Source: JAZKHE01 sp040385525 (GTDB lineage Bacteria; Bacteroidota; Bacteroidia; UBA4408). Taken from it: DNA of 64,000 bases. This document shows positions 8,184 through 16,905 of the stretch, piece by piece. Location: the NCBI GenBank assembly GCA_040385525.1, contig JAZKHE010000005.1, forward strand, positions 62,001 through 126,000, written 5' to 3'. Every line of letters starts with the position of its first letter. The stretch's first letter is position 1. The notes beneath the pieces are model-generated. The model had not been told where the DNA came from, ran no database searches, and saw only the letters and a program-made list of their open reading frames with translations. The position numbers and the translations under genes are program-made.

Positions 8184-10589
8184 ATGTATAGATATATTTT
8201 ATTTTTTCTGTGTTTAGCAATATACAGCAATGCACAGAACGTTAAAGTACTTGATAAAGTTACTTTACAAGCCATACCTTATGCTACGGTTAAAAACAGC
8301 AAAAACACTAGTACACAAACCAACGAAAAAGGACAAATTAATTTTGTAGGATTTTCTACTGGTGATTCTCTTTTTGTTACTGCTTTGGGTTATCAAAATG
8401 CAGCTTTTGTTTGGAATGGAAAAACAACTGAAACACTAAAAATTTATTTATCAGAAAAAAGTTATTCCATGAGCGAAGTCGTAATTTCTGCTAATAAATT
8501 TGATGAGAAACGTAAAGATATTCCGCAGCAAATAAATGTGATTAATGCACGCGAAATGGAATTTGCTAACCAACAAAATACTGCCGACTTATTAACTACA
8601 ACAGGAAATGCTTTTGTACAAAAAAGCCAGATGGGTGGAGGAAGTCCTGTTTTGCGTGGTTTTGAAGCGAGTAGAGTTTTAATGGTAATTGATGGCGTAC
8701 GCATGAATAACGCTATTTATCGAGCAGGACATCTACAGAACGTTATGCGTGTGGATAACAACATGTTAGACAAAACAGAAGTTATTTTTGGACCTGGTTC
8801 AGTAATGTATGGTAGCGATGCTTTGGGTGGCGTTATGCACTTTTACACAAAAAATCCTGTTCTATCTACAGATAGCGGAAAAACAAATGTGGGTGGAAAT
8901 GCCTATGTACGTTATTCTTCAGCCAACAACGAAAAAACGGCTCACGCTGATGTAAATGTTGGGTTTAAAAAATTTGGGTCGCTTACATCAATTACTTTTT
9001 CTGATTTTGGTGATATGCGCATGGGCGCAAAACGTAAGTCGGAATATGGAACTTGGGGACAACGTACTTTTTATGTAGAACGCATAAATGGTATAGATTC
9101 TACTATAACAAATTCAAATCCTGAATTGCAAGTGGGTTCTGCTTATCAGCAATATGATGTGTTGCAAAAGTTTATGTTTAAGCAAAGCGAAAAAGTAAAT
9201 CATGTTTTAAATTTTCAATATTCTGCAACAGGCGATGTTCCTCGCACAGATAGACTTACAGATGTTAGAGGAGGAAAACCTCGTTTTGCAGAATGGTATT
9301 ATGGTCCTGAAAAAAGAATGATGGTTTCTTATGCTTTAAACTTAACCAAAGGTTCTTTTTACGATAGAGGAAAAGTTGTTTTAGCCTATCAAGATATTGA
9401 AGAAAGCAGAGTTACTCGCCAGTATAGAAGAGATACTAAAACTAGCCAAATTGAAAATGTAAAAGTTGCAACTATAAATGTTGATTTTTCTAAAAAAATA
9501 AAACAACATGAGTTACGCTACGGAATTGATGCAGCATACAACGATGTAAATAGTACTGCATTTACACAAAACATTGTAACTGGTTCAGAAAAGCCTGATG
9601 CAACTCGCTATGCAGATGGTGGAGCAAATATGGCTTGGGGCGCAGCTTATTTTACACATGCTTGGGAGATAAGCGAAAAATTAATTTTATCGGAAGGAAT
9701 ACGTTTTTCAACAACGCAATTAAATGCAAGTTTTGTTGATAAGACATTTTTTCCGTTTCCATACAATGATGTAAAACAAAGCAATAATGCTGTTAACGGA
9801 AACATTGGTTTGGTTTTTATGCCCGATAATTCTTGGCGTTTTGCTATTTATGGTTCAAGTGGATTTAGAAGCCCTAACGTTGATGATTTATCAAAAGTAT
9901 TTGAGTCAAGCCCCGGAACGTTAATAGTGCCAAATCCAACCATAAAACCAGAATATACCTATACTGGTGATGTTTCTATTGGAAAAACTTTTGCAGAAAA
10001 AGTAAGTATGGAAATTGTTGGTTATTACACGCATGTAAATAATTTAATGTCGGTAAAACCATTCACATTAAATGGCGCTTCAACAATAGATTTTGCTGGA
10101 GTAACCAGTAATGTTGTTGCAATGCAAAATACCGAAAAAGCATTTGTAACAGGAGCTTCGTATAATTTATCTGCCGAAGTTGCTAAAGGTTGGTTTATAA
10201 ATGGCGCATATACATTTACATATGGAAGATTAAAAACCGACACAGTAAATTATCCTTTAGATCACATTCCGCCTATGTTTGGTAAATTAGGTTTAACATA
10301 CAAAACAAAACAATTGCGTATTGAAGCATTTACTTTGTTTAATGGAGGAAAATATTCGCCCGATTACAATTTGTTTGGAGAAGATAATCAAGTGTATTCT
10401 CTAAATCCTGTAAAAGGTTATTCGCCAGCGTGGTACACTATAAATATGAGAGCTGCGTATCAGTTTACTAGTTTATTGCAGGTCCAATTAGCTTTAGAGA
10501 ATATTATGGATACCTACTACAGACAGTTTGCATCGGGCTTTAGCGCATCGGGTAGAAATATTTCTGCAACGCTGAGAGTTAAGTTTTAA
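8184..10589 (+). CDS. TonB-dependent outer-membrane receptor
   Basis: This is an outer-membrane importer of 801 aa. A signal peptide (1-17, ending SNA-Q) is followed by a carboxypeptidase-regulatory-like domain (about 19-95, YATVKNSKNTSTQTNEKGQINF). The plug domain has the IPQQINVINAREM and GGGSPVLRGFEASRVLMVIDGVRMNNAIYRAGHLQNV blocks (shortened here: VLMVIDGVRMNNAIYRAG). The rest is a long beta-barrel ending in an aromatic residue (TLRVKF). The plug resembles receptors for siderophores, haem or cobalamin rather than SusC, and no SusD gene follows. The substrate is unknown. It is not clearly in an operon with flanking genes. Confidence 0.9.
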   Translation: MYRYILFFLCLAIYSNAQNVKVLDKVTLQAIPYATVKNSKNTSTQTNEKGQINFVGFSTGDSLFVTALGYQNAAFVWNGKTTETLKIYLSEKSYSMSEVVISANKFDEKRKDIPQQINVINAREMEFANQQNTADLLTTTGNAFVQKSQMGGGSPVLRGFEASRVLMVIDGVRMNNAIYRAGHLQNVMRVDNNMLDKTEVIFGPGSVMYGSDALGGVMHFYTKNPVLSTDSGKTNVGGNAYVRYSSANNEKTAHADVNVGFKKFGSLTSITFSDFGDMRMGAKRKSEYGTWGQRTFYVERINGIDSTITNSNPELQVGSAYQQYDVLQKFMFKQSEKVNHVLNFQYSATGDVPRTDRLTDVRGGKPRFAEWYYGPEKRMMVSYALNLTKGSFYDRGKVVLAYQDIEESRVTRQYRRDTKTSQIENVKVATINVDFSKKIKQHELRYGIDAAYNDVNSTAFTQNIVTGSEKPDATRYADGGANMAWGAAYFTHAWEISEKLILSEGIRFSTTQLNASFVDKTFFPFPYNDVKQSNNAVNGNIGLVFMPDNSWRFAIYGSSGFRSPNVDDLSKVFESSPGTLIVPNPTIKPEYTYTGDVSIGKTFAEKVSMEIVGYYTHVNNLMSVKPFTLNGASTIDFAGVTSNVVAMQNTEKAFVTGASYNLSAEVAKGWFINGAYTFTYGRLKTDTVNYPLDHIPPMFGKLGLTYKTKQLRIEAFTLFNGGKYSPDYNLFGEDNQVYSLNPVKGYSPAWYTINMRAAYQFTSLLQVQLALENIMDTYYRQFASGFSASGRNISATLRVKF

Positions 10590-10594
10590 TTTGG

Positions 10595-10627
10595 GTTTTC
10601 AACAACCAATTTCACTTTGTTGAAAAC
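10595..10627 (+). other. Hairpin without T-run after TonB receptor gene
   Basis: GTTTTCAACAA (10595-10605) pairs perfectly with TTGTTGAAAAC (10617-10627) around an 11-base loop, six bases after the receptor stop. No T-run follows, so it looks more like a 3'-end stabiliser or processing structure than a terminator. Confidence 0.6.
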
Positions 10628-10742
10628 TTGAAAGCCATAAAATTTGTATAAACTATTTTAACAAGTACATTTGAAATGAGTTAAATACAATATGTATTTA
10701 ATGATACATTCTCTCTGTATATAAGCTTTAATGCTACAAAAC

Positions 10743-10779
10743 AACCCAACAGTTTTCATGTTTCTGTTGGGTTTTTTGT
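10743..10779 (+). terminator. Intrinsic terminator downstream of TonB receptor
   Basis: AACCCAACAG (10743-10752) pairs with CTGTTGGGTT (10764-10773), followed by TTTTTGTTTT. It lies 154 bases after the receptor stop, leaving a long 3' untranslated region that contains the upstream hairpin. Confidence 0.85.
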
Positions 10780-10825
10780 TTTGTAAAATTTGCGTAATTT
10801 CAACTAATAATTAATTTATGCTGTT

Positions 10826-11677
10826 ATGAGAATAAAACTACTTTTTGTTTTCTTGGCTTTTGTTTTTTTTGCAAAGGCACAAAATTTAAACTTTGGTCCA
10901 CGCATAGGCGCTAACGTTATATATCTTCAAGAAAACGAATTCAAATCGAAAGATTATGCGTTTAGAGCCAATTTTGGAGCTAATGCAGAATATAGTTTTA
11001 ACGAATATTTTTCGGTATCAGCTGATGTTTTATTCTCTCAAAAAAGAAAATTGTATGAAAGTTTTGAAAATCAATCATTAATTAAAGCCTTAAGCAATTC
11101 TTTTTTAGGAATTGGATTGGCAGATTCTTCGTTGTTGGGAGTAGCGCAGTTTTTAAACGATACTGTTTATGGCACAACAAAAGGCTCTGTAAAGCTTAAT
11201 TATATTGAAATACCATTGTTGGCTAAATTTAATTATAAAGGAGTTTCTGTTGGAGTTGGCCCTTATTTTTCTTACTTAAATAAAGTACAATCTGTTGAAG
11301 TAATGACACAAGAAAGTCCTTTATTAGATATTGCATTTAACGCATTAGATTCCATTCCTTTTGCTGGGCCTTTTATTAAAACTGCAATTTCTTCGCAGTT
11401 TCCTGGTTACGAAACACCACAAATTACAGAGAGTACAGATAAATCAAAATACAGAACAGTAGATATGGGTTTTGTAGTTGATTTGAGTTATAGATTCGGT
11501 AGTAATTTATATACAGGAATGCGTTACACTAGAGGATTAACAGATTACAGATATACACAAAGCGGTAGTAAACAAGTAAATTCGGTTTGGATGTTTAATG
11601 TTGGTTATAGTTTTGGTAAAAAATTTACAAGTAAAACAAAAGGTATTTACGATTTAGAGAAAAAAGCGACAGATTAA
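10826..11677 (+). CDS. Outer-membrane beta-barrel protein (PorT-like)
   Basis: A signal peptide (1-18, FFAKA-Q) is followed by a protein of alternating hydrophobic strands with FGPRIGANVIYLQ, FSVSADVLFSQKRKLYE and a closing VNSVWMFNVGYSFGKKF. This is the pattern of small Bacteroidota outer-membrane barrels (PF13568-type). The loop around residues 90-120 and a Pro-rich stretch near 175-190 are specific to this protein. No ligand or function can be named. The stop lies five bases before tRNA-Arg, so the two may share a transcript. Confidence 0.75.
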   Translation: MRIKLLFVFLAFVFFAKAQNLNFGPRIGANVIYLQENEFKSKDYAFRANFGANAEYSFNEYFSVSADVLFSQKRKLYESFENQSLIKALSNSFLGIGLADSSLLGVAQFLNDTVYGTTKGSVKLNYIEIPLLAKFNYKGVSVGVGPYFSYLNKVQSVEVMTQESPLLDIAFNALDSIPFAGPFIKTAISSQFPGYETPQITESTDKSKYRTVDMGFVVDLSYRFGSNLYTGMRYTRGLTDYRYTQSGSKQVNSVWMFNVGYSFGKKFTSKTKGIYDLEKKATD

Positions 11678-11682
11678 AAATT

Positions 11683-11754
11683 GCTGCCGTAGTTCAATGG
11701 ATAGAATAGAAGTTTCCTAAACTTTTGATATAGGTTCGATTCCTATCGGGGGCA
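11683..11754 (+). tRNA. tRNA-Arg (anticodon CCT)
   Basis: The cloverleaf can be drawn in full: D stem GTTC/GAAT, anticodon stem GAAGT/ACTTT with loop TTCCTAA, T arm ATAGG-TTCGATT-CCTAT, discriminator A at 11754. The anticodon CCT reads AGG. The acceptor stem GCTGCCG/CGGGGGC has a T-G wobble and one G-G mismatch at the fourth pair. CCA is not encoded. It sits directly after an outer-membrane protein gene and only three bases from the 3' end of an opposing kinase gene. Confidence 0.85.
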
Positions 11755-11757
11755 CAC

Positions 11758-12936
11758 CTAAAACTCAAGGGTAAAGTGTAGTCCTTTTTTATTTTCAAAA
11801 GAATATTTACCGTCAATTTGTTGGCAAAGTGAATCAATTAATTCCATTCCTAACGAATCAAAATTCGTTTTAATATCTTGTATTCCTGGACCATTATCAG
11901 TTACAATTAATTTTCTTTTTCCGTTTTCTGAAAATAAAGAAACGGCTATAATTAATTTTTGACTAGGAATTTTTGCATGCTTGTTTGCGTTTGTAATTAA
12001 CTCGTTTAAAATTAATCCACACGGAATTGCATAGTTAAGTGGTAGTTCAATTTCTTCTGTGTTAATATTAATTTCTGAAAAATCTTTATTGCCCATTGAG
12101 CTAGTAATTTCACCAACTAAATCTTTAATGTAAGTTGAGAAATTTAAAACAGAACTATTGTTTTTTGTAAACACTTTTTGATGAACTAATGCCATAGAAA
12201 ACACTCTGTTTCTGCATTCTTCAATTGCATTCTTAACTTCTTCTGAATTTGAATTTTCTTTTTTTAAATTGAGTAAACTCGTAACAATATTCATGTTGTT
12301 TTTTACACGATGAAAAACTTCCGCAACTAAAACATCTTTTTCTTTAAGCATTTTTGTTATTGTTTTTTCGTGCTTAATACTTTCTGTTGTAATTATTATA
12401 ATTTCCATTATGCCTGAAAACAGGCTTAAAATGATGTTAAATATTTTTACTTTAAATAAATTATCCTTTTCAATTTTAAGAACATATAAGTCGTTGCTAT
12501 AATAATAAACAACTATAATTGTTGACACAAGAAATAGAAACAGTATAACAAAAATGTGCGACAGTGTTTCTTTTCTGCCAAACAAGTGAATTACACTTAA
12601 GGTCATTGGGAAATAAAAATTGATAAAATAACTTTCCGAACCAAGCTGTATGGCAATAACGGTCATCATAATCATACCTATGATATAAAAACCATAAGCG
12701 CCATACAAATAACCACGCGTGCTGTTTAAAAAAATAATTATTGGGGTAGTAATTATGCCCAACAACATTACATTTTGAAAACTATGAATATTAAGCGCAG
12801 GAAATAAGAAGAAAGAAATGGTAACGTTAAAAAAACCAATTAGTGTAATTAAATTAATTTTACGCACAAGGTTATTTTCCCAAATTTCATAATTTGGTTT
12901 TGTGCCGACACCCTTAAATTTCTCTAAAAACTGCAT
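11758..12936 (-). CDS. Membrane sensor histidine kinase (HisKA_2 type)
   Basis: Several hydrophobic segments (about residues 30-180, roughly six helices) form an N-terminal membrane sensor. A dimerisation/phosphotransfer helix follows with FHRVKNNMNIVTSLLNL (phospho-acceptor His209), then a HATPase domain with NELITNANKHA and DNGPGI. The HRVKNN H-box and short N-box place it in the HisKA_2/HWE-like group. No response regulator is adjacent, so it is an orphan kinase. ATG at 12936 is preferred. A TTG five codons upstream is possible. The start codon lies inside a 9-bp inverted repeat. The stop is three bases from the tRNA-Arg 3' end, so readthrough would be antisense to the tRNA. Confidence 0.88.
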   Translation of the reverse strand: MQFLEKFKGVGTKPNYEIWENNLVRKINLITLIGFFNVTISFFLFPALNIHSFQNVMLLGIITTPIIIFLNSTRGYLYGAYGFYIIGMIMMTVIAIQLGSESYFINFYFPMTLSVIHLFGRKETLSHIFVILFLFLVSTIIVVYYYSNDLYVLKIEKDNLFKVKIFNIILSLFSGIMEIIIITTESIKHEKTITKMLKEKDVLVAEVFHRVKNNMNIVTSLLNLKKENSNSEEVKNAIEECRNRVFSMALVHQKVFTKNNSSVLNFSTYIKDLVGEITSSMGNKDFSEININTEEIELPLNYAIPCGLILNELITNANKHAKIPSQKLIIAVSLFSENGKRKLIVTDNGPGIQDIKTNFDSLGMELIDSLCQQIDGKYSFENKKGLHFTLEF

Positions 12937-12958
12937 TCGTTTTGTTATCAAACGAATG
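12934..12958 (-). promoter_or_regulatory. Inverted repeat over kinase start codon
   Basis: CATTCGTTT (12934-12942) and AAACGAATG (12950-12958) are perfect 9-base arms with a 7-base spacer. The ATG of the kinase is in the arm nearest the gene. It could be an operator or an RNA hairpin that hides the start codon. Confidence 0.55.
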
Positions 12959-13005
12959 TACTAATTACAAATTAGAAATGATGAAAAAAGGAAAACAATA
13001 TTTGC

Positions 13006-13578
13006 TTATTCTTTCTTGTTATTGCTAAACACAAAATAGTAACAATAAAAAAGTAAGCCAGTAAATAACAAGCCAAAAATTAAACCGTTAAAGTTTTGTA
13101 AGCCTTCAATTTTAATGGTGAACAAGTCTATGATTGCAAAAATTATTGCGAATACACCTGCAATCATAAGTGAAATAAAAAGTATTTTTTCTATTAAAAT
13201 AGAGTTAAATTCTTTGGCTTCTTTTTCTTCTTGTTGCTTTTTTTGCTCTCTGTAATTGTTGGTGTAATTTTTATACTTGTATGATGTTCCGTATTTTCTT
13301 CCGCTATCTTCTCTATAGCGATAATGCACTTTTTCTTCTTCACTATTTGTTTTAATTTCTGCATTAACGCCATACATTAATAGCAAATCATATTTTGCTT
13401 TTGTAGTATCGTCAGATAATATTTGGTAAGCTTCTGCAATTAATAAAAACGTATCGTTTGCTTCTTGACTTGGGTTTACATCGGGGTGATATTGCAAAGC
13501 CAGTTTTCTATACGATTTTTTAATATCGTCGAGCGAAGCATTTTTGTTTAGTTGTAATATTGCGTAATAGTCTTTCAA
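13006..13578 (-). CDS. DnaJ-domain membrane protein
   Basis: An N-terminal J domain (residues 2-66: DYYAILQLNKNASLDDIKKS, HPD at 31-33, then AYQILSDDTTKAKYD) should stimulate a DnaK-type ATPase. A charged linker (about 75-125) follows, then two hydrophobic segments (about 131-152 and 163-183) that anchor the protein. It lacks the Gly/Phe and zinc regions of true DnaJ, so it is a specialised membrane-tethered co-chaperone. The start is TTG at 13578. No ATG fits, and MKDYYxIL is the standard J-domain opening. Confidence 0.87.
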   Translation of the reverse strand: MKDYYAILQLNKNASLDDIKKSYRKLALQYHPDVNPSQEANDTFLLIAEAYQILSDDTTKAKYDLLLMYGVNAEIKTNSEEEKVHYRYREDSGRKYGTSYKYKNYTNNYREQKKQQEEKEAKEFNSILIEKILFISLMIAGVFAIIFAIIDLFTIKIEGLQNFNGLIFGLLFTGLLFYCYYFVFSNNKKE

Positions 13579-13616
13579 TACTTTCTAAACGAAAATGAAT
13601 TAAAATAGTTTTAGAT

Positions 13617-14240
13617 TTAGTTTCTTTCTTTTCGTAATGCGTTTGAGAAATAAAATTCCAAACGCAAGCCAACCATTTGAAAAGCTTTGTTGTATGTGCC
13701 AAATAATGTAGCGCCTACACCAATGTCATAAAATATTTTTTTGGTGTATTGCAATTCGGTATATAAGCCAAAATAGGTAAATCCTGTTGAATCGTTTACT
13801 TGGCCTGTTGCGCGATTTGCGCCAACATAAAAAGCTAAATTATTTTTTAACGATTCTTTTCTTTTGCCAATTCCTAAACGCAACTCATTCATATAAACAT
13901 TACTTTGACTAGTAAAAAATCCTGCCACATCGGAGCGAAGATAACCAGCTTGCACATAAGTTCCCTTCATGTGAATGTTAAATGCCATCGAAACTGGTGA
14001 AGTAATTTTTTGAGGAGTATTAATTTTATAGCCAACACCTGCACCTATTGTAAAATAGCTATTTGGAGAGCGGTATTTATTACCGTCAATTGTATAAATT
14101 ACTGGTTTATTCTCTTGTTTTATTCTTACAGTATCTACTGAAACAATTACTGAATCTTTTTTTTGTGCAAAAAGATTTTCGTTCGTTAAAAAACAACAAA
14201 GTACAGTACAAAAACAGAAAAGTAATTTAAAGTGTTTCAT
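13617..14240 (-). CDS. Secreted beta-barrel-like protein, function unknown
   Basis: A signal peptide (1-25, NENLFA-Q) is followed by about 180 residues with alternating strands (SYFTIGAGVGYKINTP, NNLAFYVGANRATG, QMVGLRLEFYFSNAL). This is consistent with a small outer-membrane barrel. No family is recognised. The ATG lies only five bases from the stem of the fumC terminator, so either the gene has its own promoter inside that hairpin or it is fed by readthrough from fumC. Confidence 0.6.
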   Translation of the reverse strand: MKHFKLLFCFCTVLCCFLTNENLFAQKKDSVIVSVDTVRIKQENKPVIYTIDGNKYRSPNSYFTIGAGVGYKINTPQKITSPVSMAFNIHMKGTYVQAGYLRSDVAGFFTSQSNVYMNELRLGIGKRKESLKNNLAFYVGANRATGQVNDSTGFTYFGLYTELQYTKKIFYDIGVGATLFGTYNKAFQMVGLRLEFYFSNALRKERN

Positions 14241-14245
14241 AAAAA

Positions 14246-14277
14246 AAGTAGTTTGCTAATTAACTAGCAAACTACTT
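14246..14277 (-). terminator. Intrinsic terminator after fumC
   Basis: Read on the minus strand, AAGTAGTTTGCTA (14277-14265) pairs with TAGCAAACTACTT (14258-14246) around a 6-base loop and is followed by seven T (14247-14241 region). It is a strong terminator. The T-run runs straight into the ATG of the next gene. Confidence 0.85.
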
Positions 14278-14291
14278 GTGTTTTTTAATTG

Positions 14292-15689
14292 TTATTTTAA
14301 TGAGCCAACCATATCTTCTGGTTTAACCCAAGCATCAAATTGTTCGTTTGTAACTAAGCCTAAACCAACAGCAGCTTCGCGTAACGTTTTATTTTCTTTG
14401 TGAGCTGTTTTTGCAATTTTTGCTGCGTTTTCGTAACCAATATGTGGATTAAGTGCTGTAACCAACATTAACGAATTTTCTAAATGCGTTTTAATTGCAG
14501 CATGATTTGGTACAATTCCTTCGGCACATTTATCATTAAACGAAACGCAAGCATCGCCAATTAAACGAGCCGATTGCAAAACATTTGCGGCAATAACGGG
14601 TTTAAATACGTTTAATTCAAAATGCCCCATAGAACCACCAATTGAAACAGCTACATCGTTACCCATAACTTGCGCGCAAACCATTGTTAATGCTTCTGGT
14701 TGAGTAGGATTTACTTTACCCGGCATAATAGATGAACCCGGTTCGTTATCTGGAATAACTAATTCTCCAATTCCGCAACGTGGCCCAGAACTTAGCATAC
14801 GAACATCGTTTGCTATTTTCATTAAAGCAACAGCTGCTCTTTTTAATGCGCCCGATAATTCTACCATGGCATCGTGTGCTGCTAATGCTTCAAATTTATT
14901 TGGAGCTGTTACAAAAGGTAAACCAGTTAATTCTGCAATTTTTTTAGCAACTAAAACATCATAACCTTTTGGTGTGTTTAATCCTGTTCCAACAGCAGTT
15001 CCGCCTAAAGCTAATTCTTTAATCATTTCTAAAGCATTGTTAATAGTGCGCATACTATTATCAATTTGCTGCACGTAACCGCTAAATTCCTGACCTAACG
15101 TTAAAGGCGTTGCATCCATAAAATGCGTACGACCTGTTTTAACAATGCTATTAAATTCAATAACTTTTTTTGCTAACGTATCGCGTAATTTTTTCATCCC
15201 CGGTAATGTAATTTCTACTGCAGATTTGTAAGCCGCAATGTGCATTGCTGTTGGGTATGTATCGTTTGATGATTGCGATTTATTTACATCATCATTAGGG
15301 TGTAATACTTTTTTATCGTCGGCTAAGTTTCCTCCATTCATAACATGTGCACGGTAAGCAATTACTTCGTTTGCATTCATGTTACTTTGCGTTCCTGAGC
15401 CTGTTTGCCAAATTACTAATGGAAATTGATCATCTAATTTACCTGCAATAATTTCATCACAACCTTTAGCAATTAAATCGCATTTTTCTTTACTCAAAAC
15501 ACCAAGTTCGCAATTAGCTTGTGCAGCAGCTTTTTTAAGATAACCAAAAGCATAAATAATTTCTTTTGGCATTGATGCTTCAGGACCAATTTTAAAATTG
15601 TTTCTACTGCGTTCTGTTTGAGCACCCCAATATTTATCGGCAGGTACTTTTACCTCGCCCATGGTGTCTTTTTCGATTCTAAATTCCAT
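14292..15689 (-). CDS. fumC: Class II fumarate hydratase
   Basis: The enzyme interconverts fumarate and malate in the TCA cycle without an Fe-S cluster. The 465-aa sequence has FRIEKDTMGEVKVPADKYWGAQTERS at the N-terminus (shortened: KVPADKYWGAQTERS), GSGTQSNMN, the catalytic-His region GRTHFMDATPLTLGQEFSGY, and the superfamily signature GSSIMPGKVNP near residue 318. A strong terminator follows, so it is probably monocistronic. Confidence 0.96.
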   Translation of the reverse strand: MEFRIEKDTMGEVKVPADKYWGAQTERSRNNFKIGPEASMPKEIIYAFGYLKKAAAQANCELGVLSKEKCDLIAKGCDEIIAGKLDDQFPLVIWQTGSGTQSNMNANEVIAYRAHVMNGGNLADDKKVLHPNDDVNKSQSSNDTYPTAMHIAAYKSAVEITLPGMKKLRDTLAKKVIEFNSIVKTGRTHFMDATPLTLGQEFSGYVQQIDNSMRTINNALEMIKELALGGTAVGTGLNTPKGYDVLVAKKIAELTGLPFVTAPNKFEALAAHDAMVELSGALKRAAVALMKIANDVRMLSSGPRCGIGELVIPDNEPGSSIMPGKVNPTQPEALTMVCAQVMGNDVAVSIGGSMGHFELNVFKPVIAANVLQSARLIGDACVSFNDKCAEGIVPNHAAIKTHLENSLMLVTALNPHIGYENAAKIAKTAHKENKTLREAAVGLGLVTNEQFDAWVKPEDMVGSLK

Positions 15690-15734
15690 AGTGTAAATAA
15701 TTAAAATTTAAAGTTTAAAAATAATAGTTTTTGT

Positions 15735-16613
15735 TTAATTTCTTTTATCGGCTCCCCACATTAATTTTTTGCGCAATGTGCTTAAAAACTCATGGTTGGC
15801 AAGTCGTACTAAGTTTATTTGATAATTCGCTTTCGAAATAATTAATTCTACATCTGATGTAATTGTTTTTGATCGAGAATCTAACGAAACCAAAAATTTA
15901 TCTACTCTTCCTTCTACTTTTAGTTTTATAACATCTTTATCGGATATAACAATTGGACGCACATTTAAATTGTGTGGAGAAATTGGTGTAATTACAAAGT
16001 TTTCGCAATTGGGCGAAACGATAGGTCCACCGCAACTCAGTGAATAAGCTGTAGCGCCCGTTGGCGTTGAAATAATTAAACCATCTGCCCAATACGAATT
16101 TAAAAGTTTATCGTTTAAATACGCATGAATTGTAATCATACTATTGGTGTCGGTTGCTCTAACTGTAATTTCGTTTAGCGCACTATTTAAGTCACCAAAT
16201 AAATCGTTTTCAGTTTTTAAATTTAGTAAAGAACGACTATCAATTGTAAAATCTTTTTTAACTAAAGCGTTAATGGCATAATCAATTTCTTCTGTTCCTA
16301 CTCCCGATAAAAAGCCCAAACGACCTGTGTTTATTCCTAAAATAGGAATACCAGAATTTTTAACAACGTTTATGCTGTTCAATAATGTTCCGTCGCCACC
16401 AATACTAAAAATAAAATCGATGTTAGATGGAAGTTCGCTTCCAGTTTTTATAATTTCTAAAACAGGTTTTACGCTAATTCTATTTTTCCAATCGTCGTAA
16501 AAATTTTCGAAAACAAACGGTTTAATTTTTCGCTGCTCAAAAGTTTTTAAAAGATGATCCAGATAAGGTATATGTTCGTTTTGTATATTTCTTCCGTAGA
16601 GTACGATGTTCAT
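15735..16613 (-). CDS. nadK: NAD kinase
   Basis: The enzyme phosphorylates NAD to NADP using ATP or polyphosphate. GGDGT at residues 72-76 is the diagnostic motif, followed by GINTGRLGFL and the dinucleotide-binding block STPTGATAYSLSCGGP. At 292 aa it is a normal length. The start at 16613 gives the usual short lead to the first strand (MNIVLYGR). Confidence 0.95.
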   Translation of the reverse strand: MNIVLYGRNIQNEHIPYLDHLLKTFEQRKIKPFVFENFYDDWKNRISVKPVLEIIKTGSELPSNIDFIFSIGGDGTLLNSINVVKNSGIPILGINTGRLGFLSGVGTEEIDYAINALVKKDFTIDSRSLLNLKTENDLFGDLNSALNEITVRATDTNSMITIHAYLNDKLLNSYWADGLIISTPTGATAYSLSCGGPIVSPNCENFVITPISPHNLNVRPIVISDKDVIKLKVEGRVDKFLVSLDSRSKTITSDVELIISKANYQINLVRLANHEFLSTLRKKLMWGADKRN

Positions 16614-16674
16614 TTCGTAAATTTTAAGCTAATTTATGAATTATTAAGCAATAAAGAGCTTTGTAAATGGAAAT

Positions 16675-16704
16675 TTGAATCCAACAAAAAAATAATTAAC
16701 TTTA
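16675..16704 (+). promoter_or_regulatory. Promoter for second toxin-antitoxin module
   Basis: TTG (16675-16677), 19-base spacer, TAACTTTA (16697-16704; one mismatch to TAnnTTTG), 18 bases before the antitoxin ATG. Confidence 0.45.
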
Positions 16705-16722
16705 AGGGTAAAATTAAAGGTT

Positions 16723-16905
16723 ATGTTAGAGAAAAAAGATGTTTTAAAGTCTATTAAAAAGCTGCCAGATTCTTTTTCAATTGATGATTTAGTAGAGCGA
16801 ATTATTTTTTTACAAAAATTAGACGAAGGCTTAAAACAATCAGAAAATAACGAAACCTTTAGTTCAACTGAAGCGAAAAAAAAGCTTAAAAAATGGTTGA
16901 AATAA
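16723..16905 (+). CDS. Short antitoxin of a ParE-type module
   Basis: This 60-aa protein reads KKDVLKSIKKLPDSFSIDDLVERIIFLQKLDEGLKQSE, here given as DVLKSIKKLPDSFSIDDL then VERIIFLQKLDEGLKQSE, with the tail EAKKKLKKWLK. This is a recurring form of small antitoxin found before ParE-like toxins. It overlaps the toxin gene by 13 bases, so the pair is translationally coupled. It should bind the toxin and the module promoter. The pair stands alone on the plus strand between the minus-strand genes nadK and the barrel-protein gene. Confidence 0.75.
   Translation: MLEKKDVLKSIKKLPDSFSIDDLVERIIFLQKLDEGLKQSENNETFSSTEAKKKLKKWLK

Noticed and set aside
16554..16757. Plus-strand 67-aa frame between nadK and the toxin-antitoxin pair
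   Set aside because: It overlaps nadK and the antitoxin start and has no recognisable protein character.
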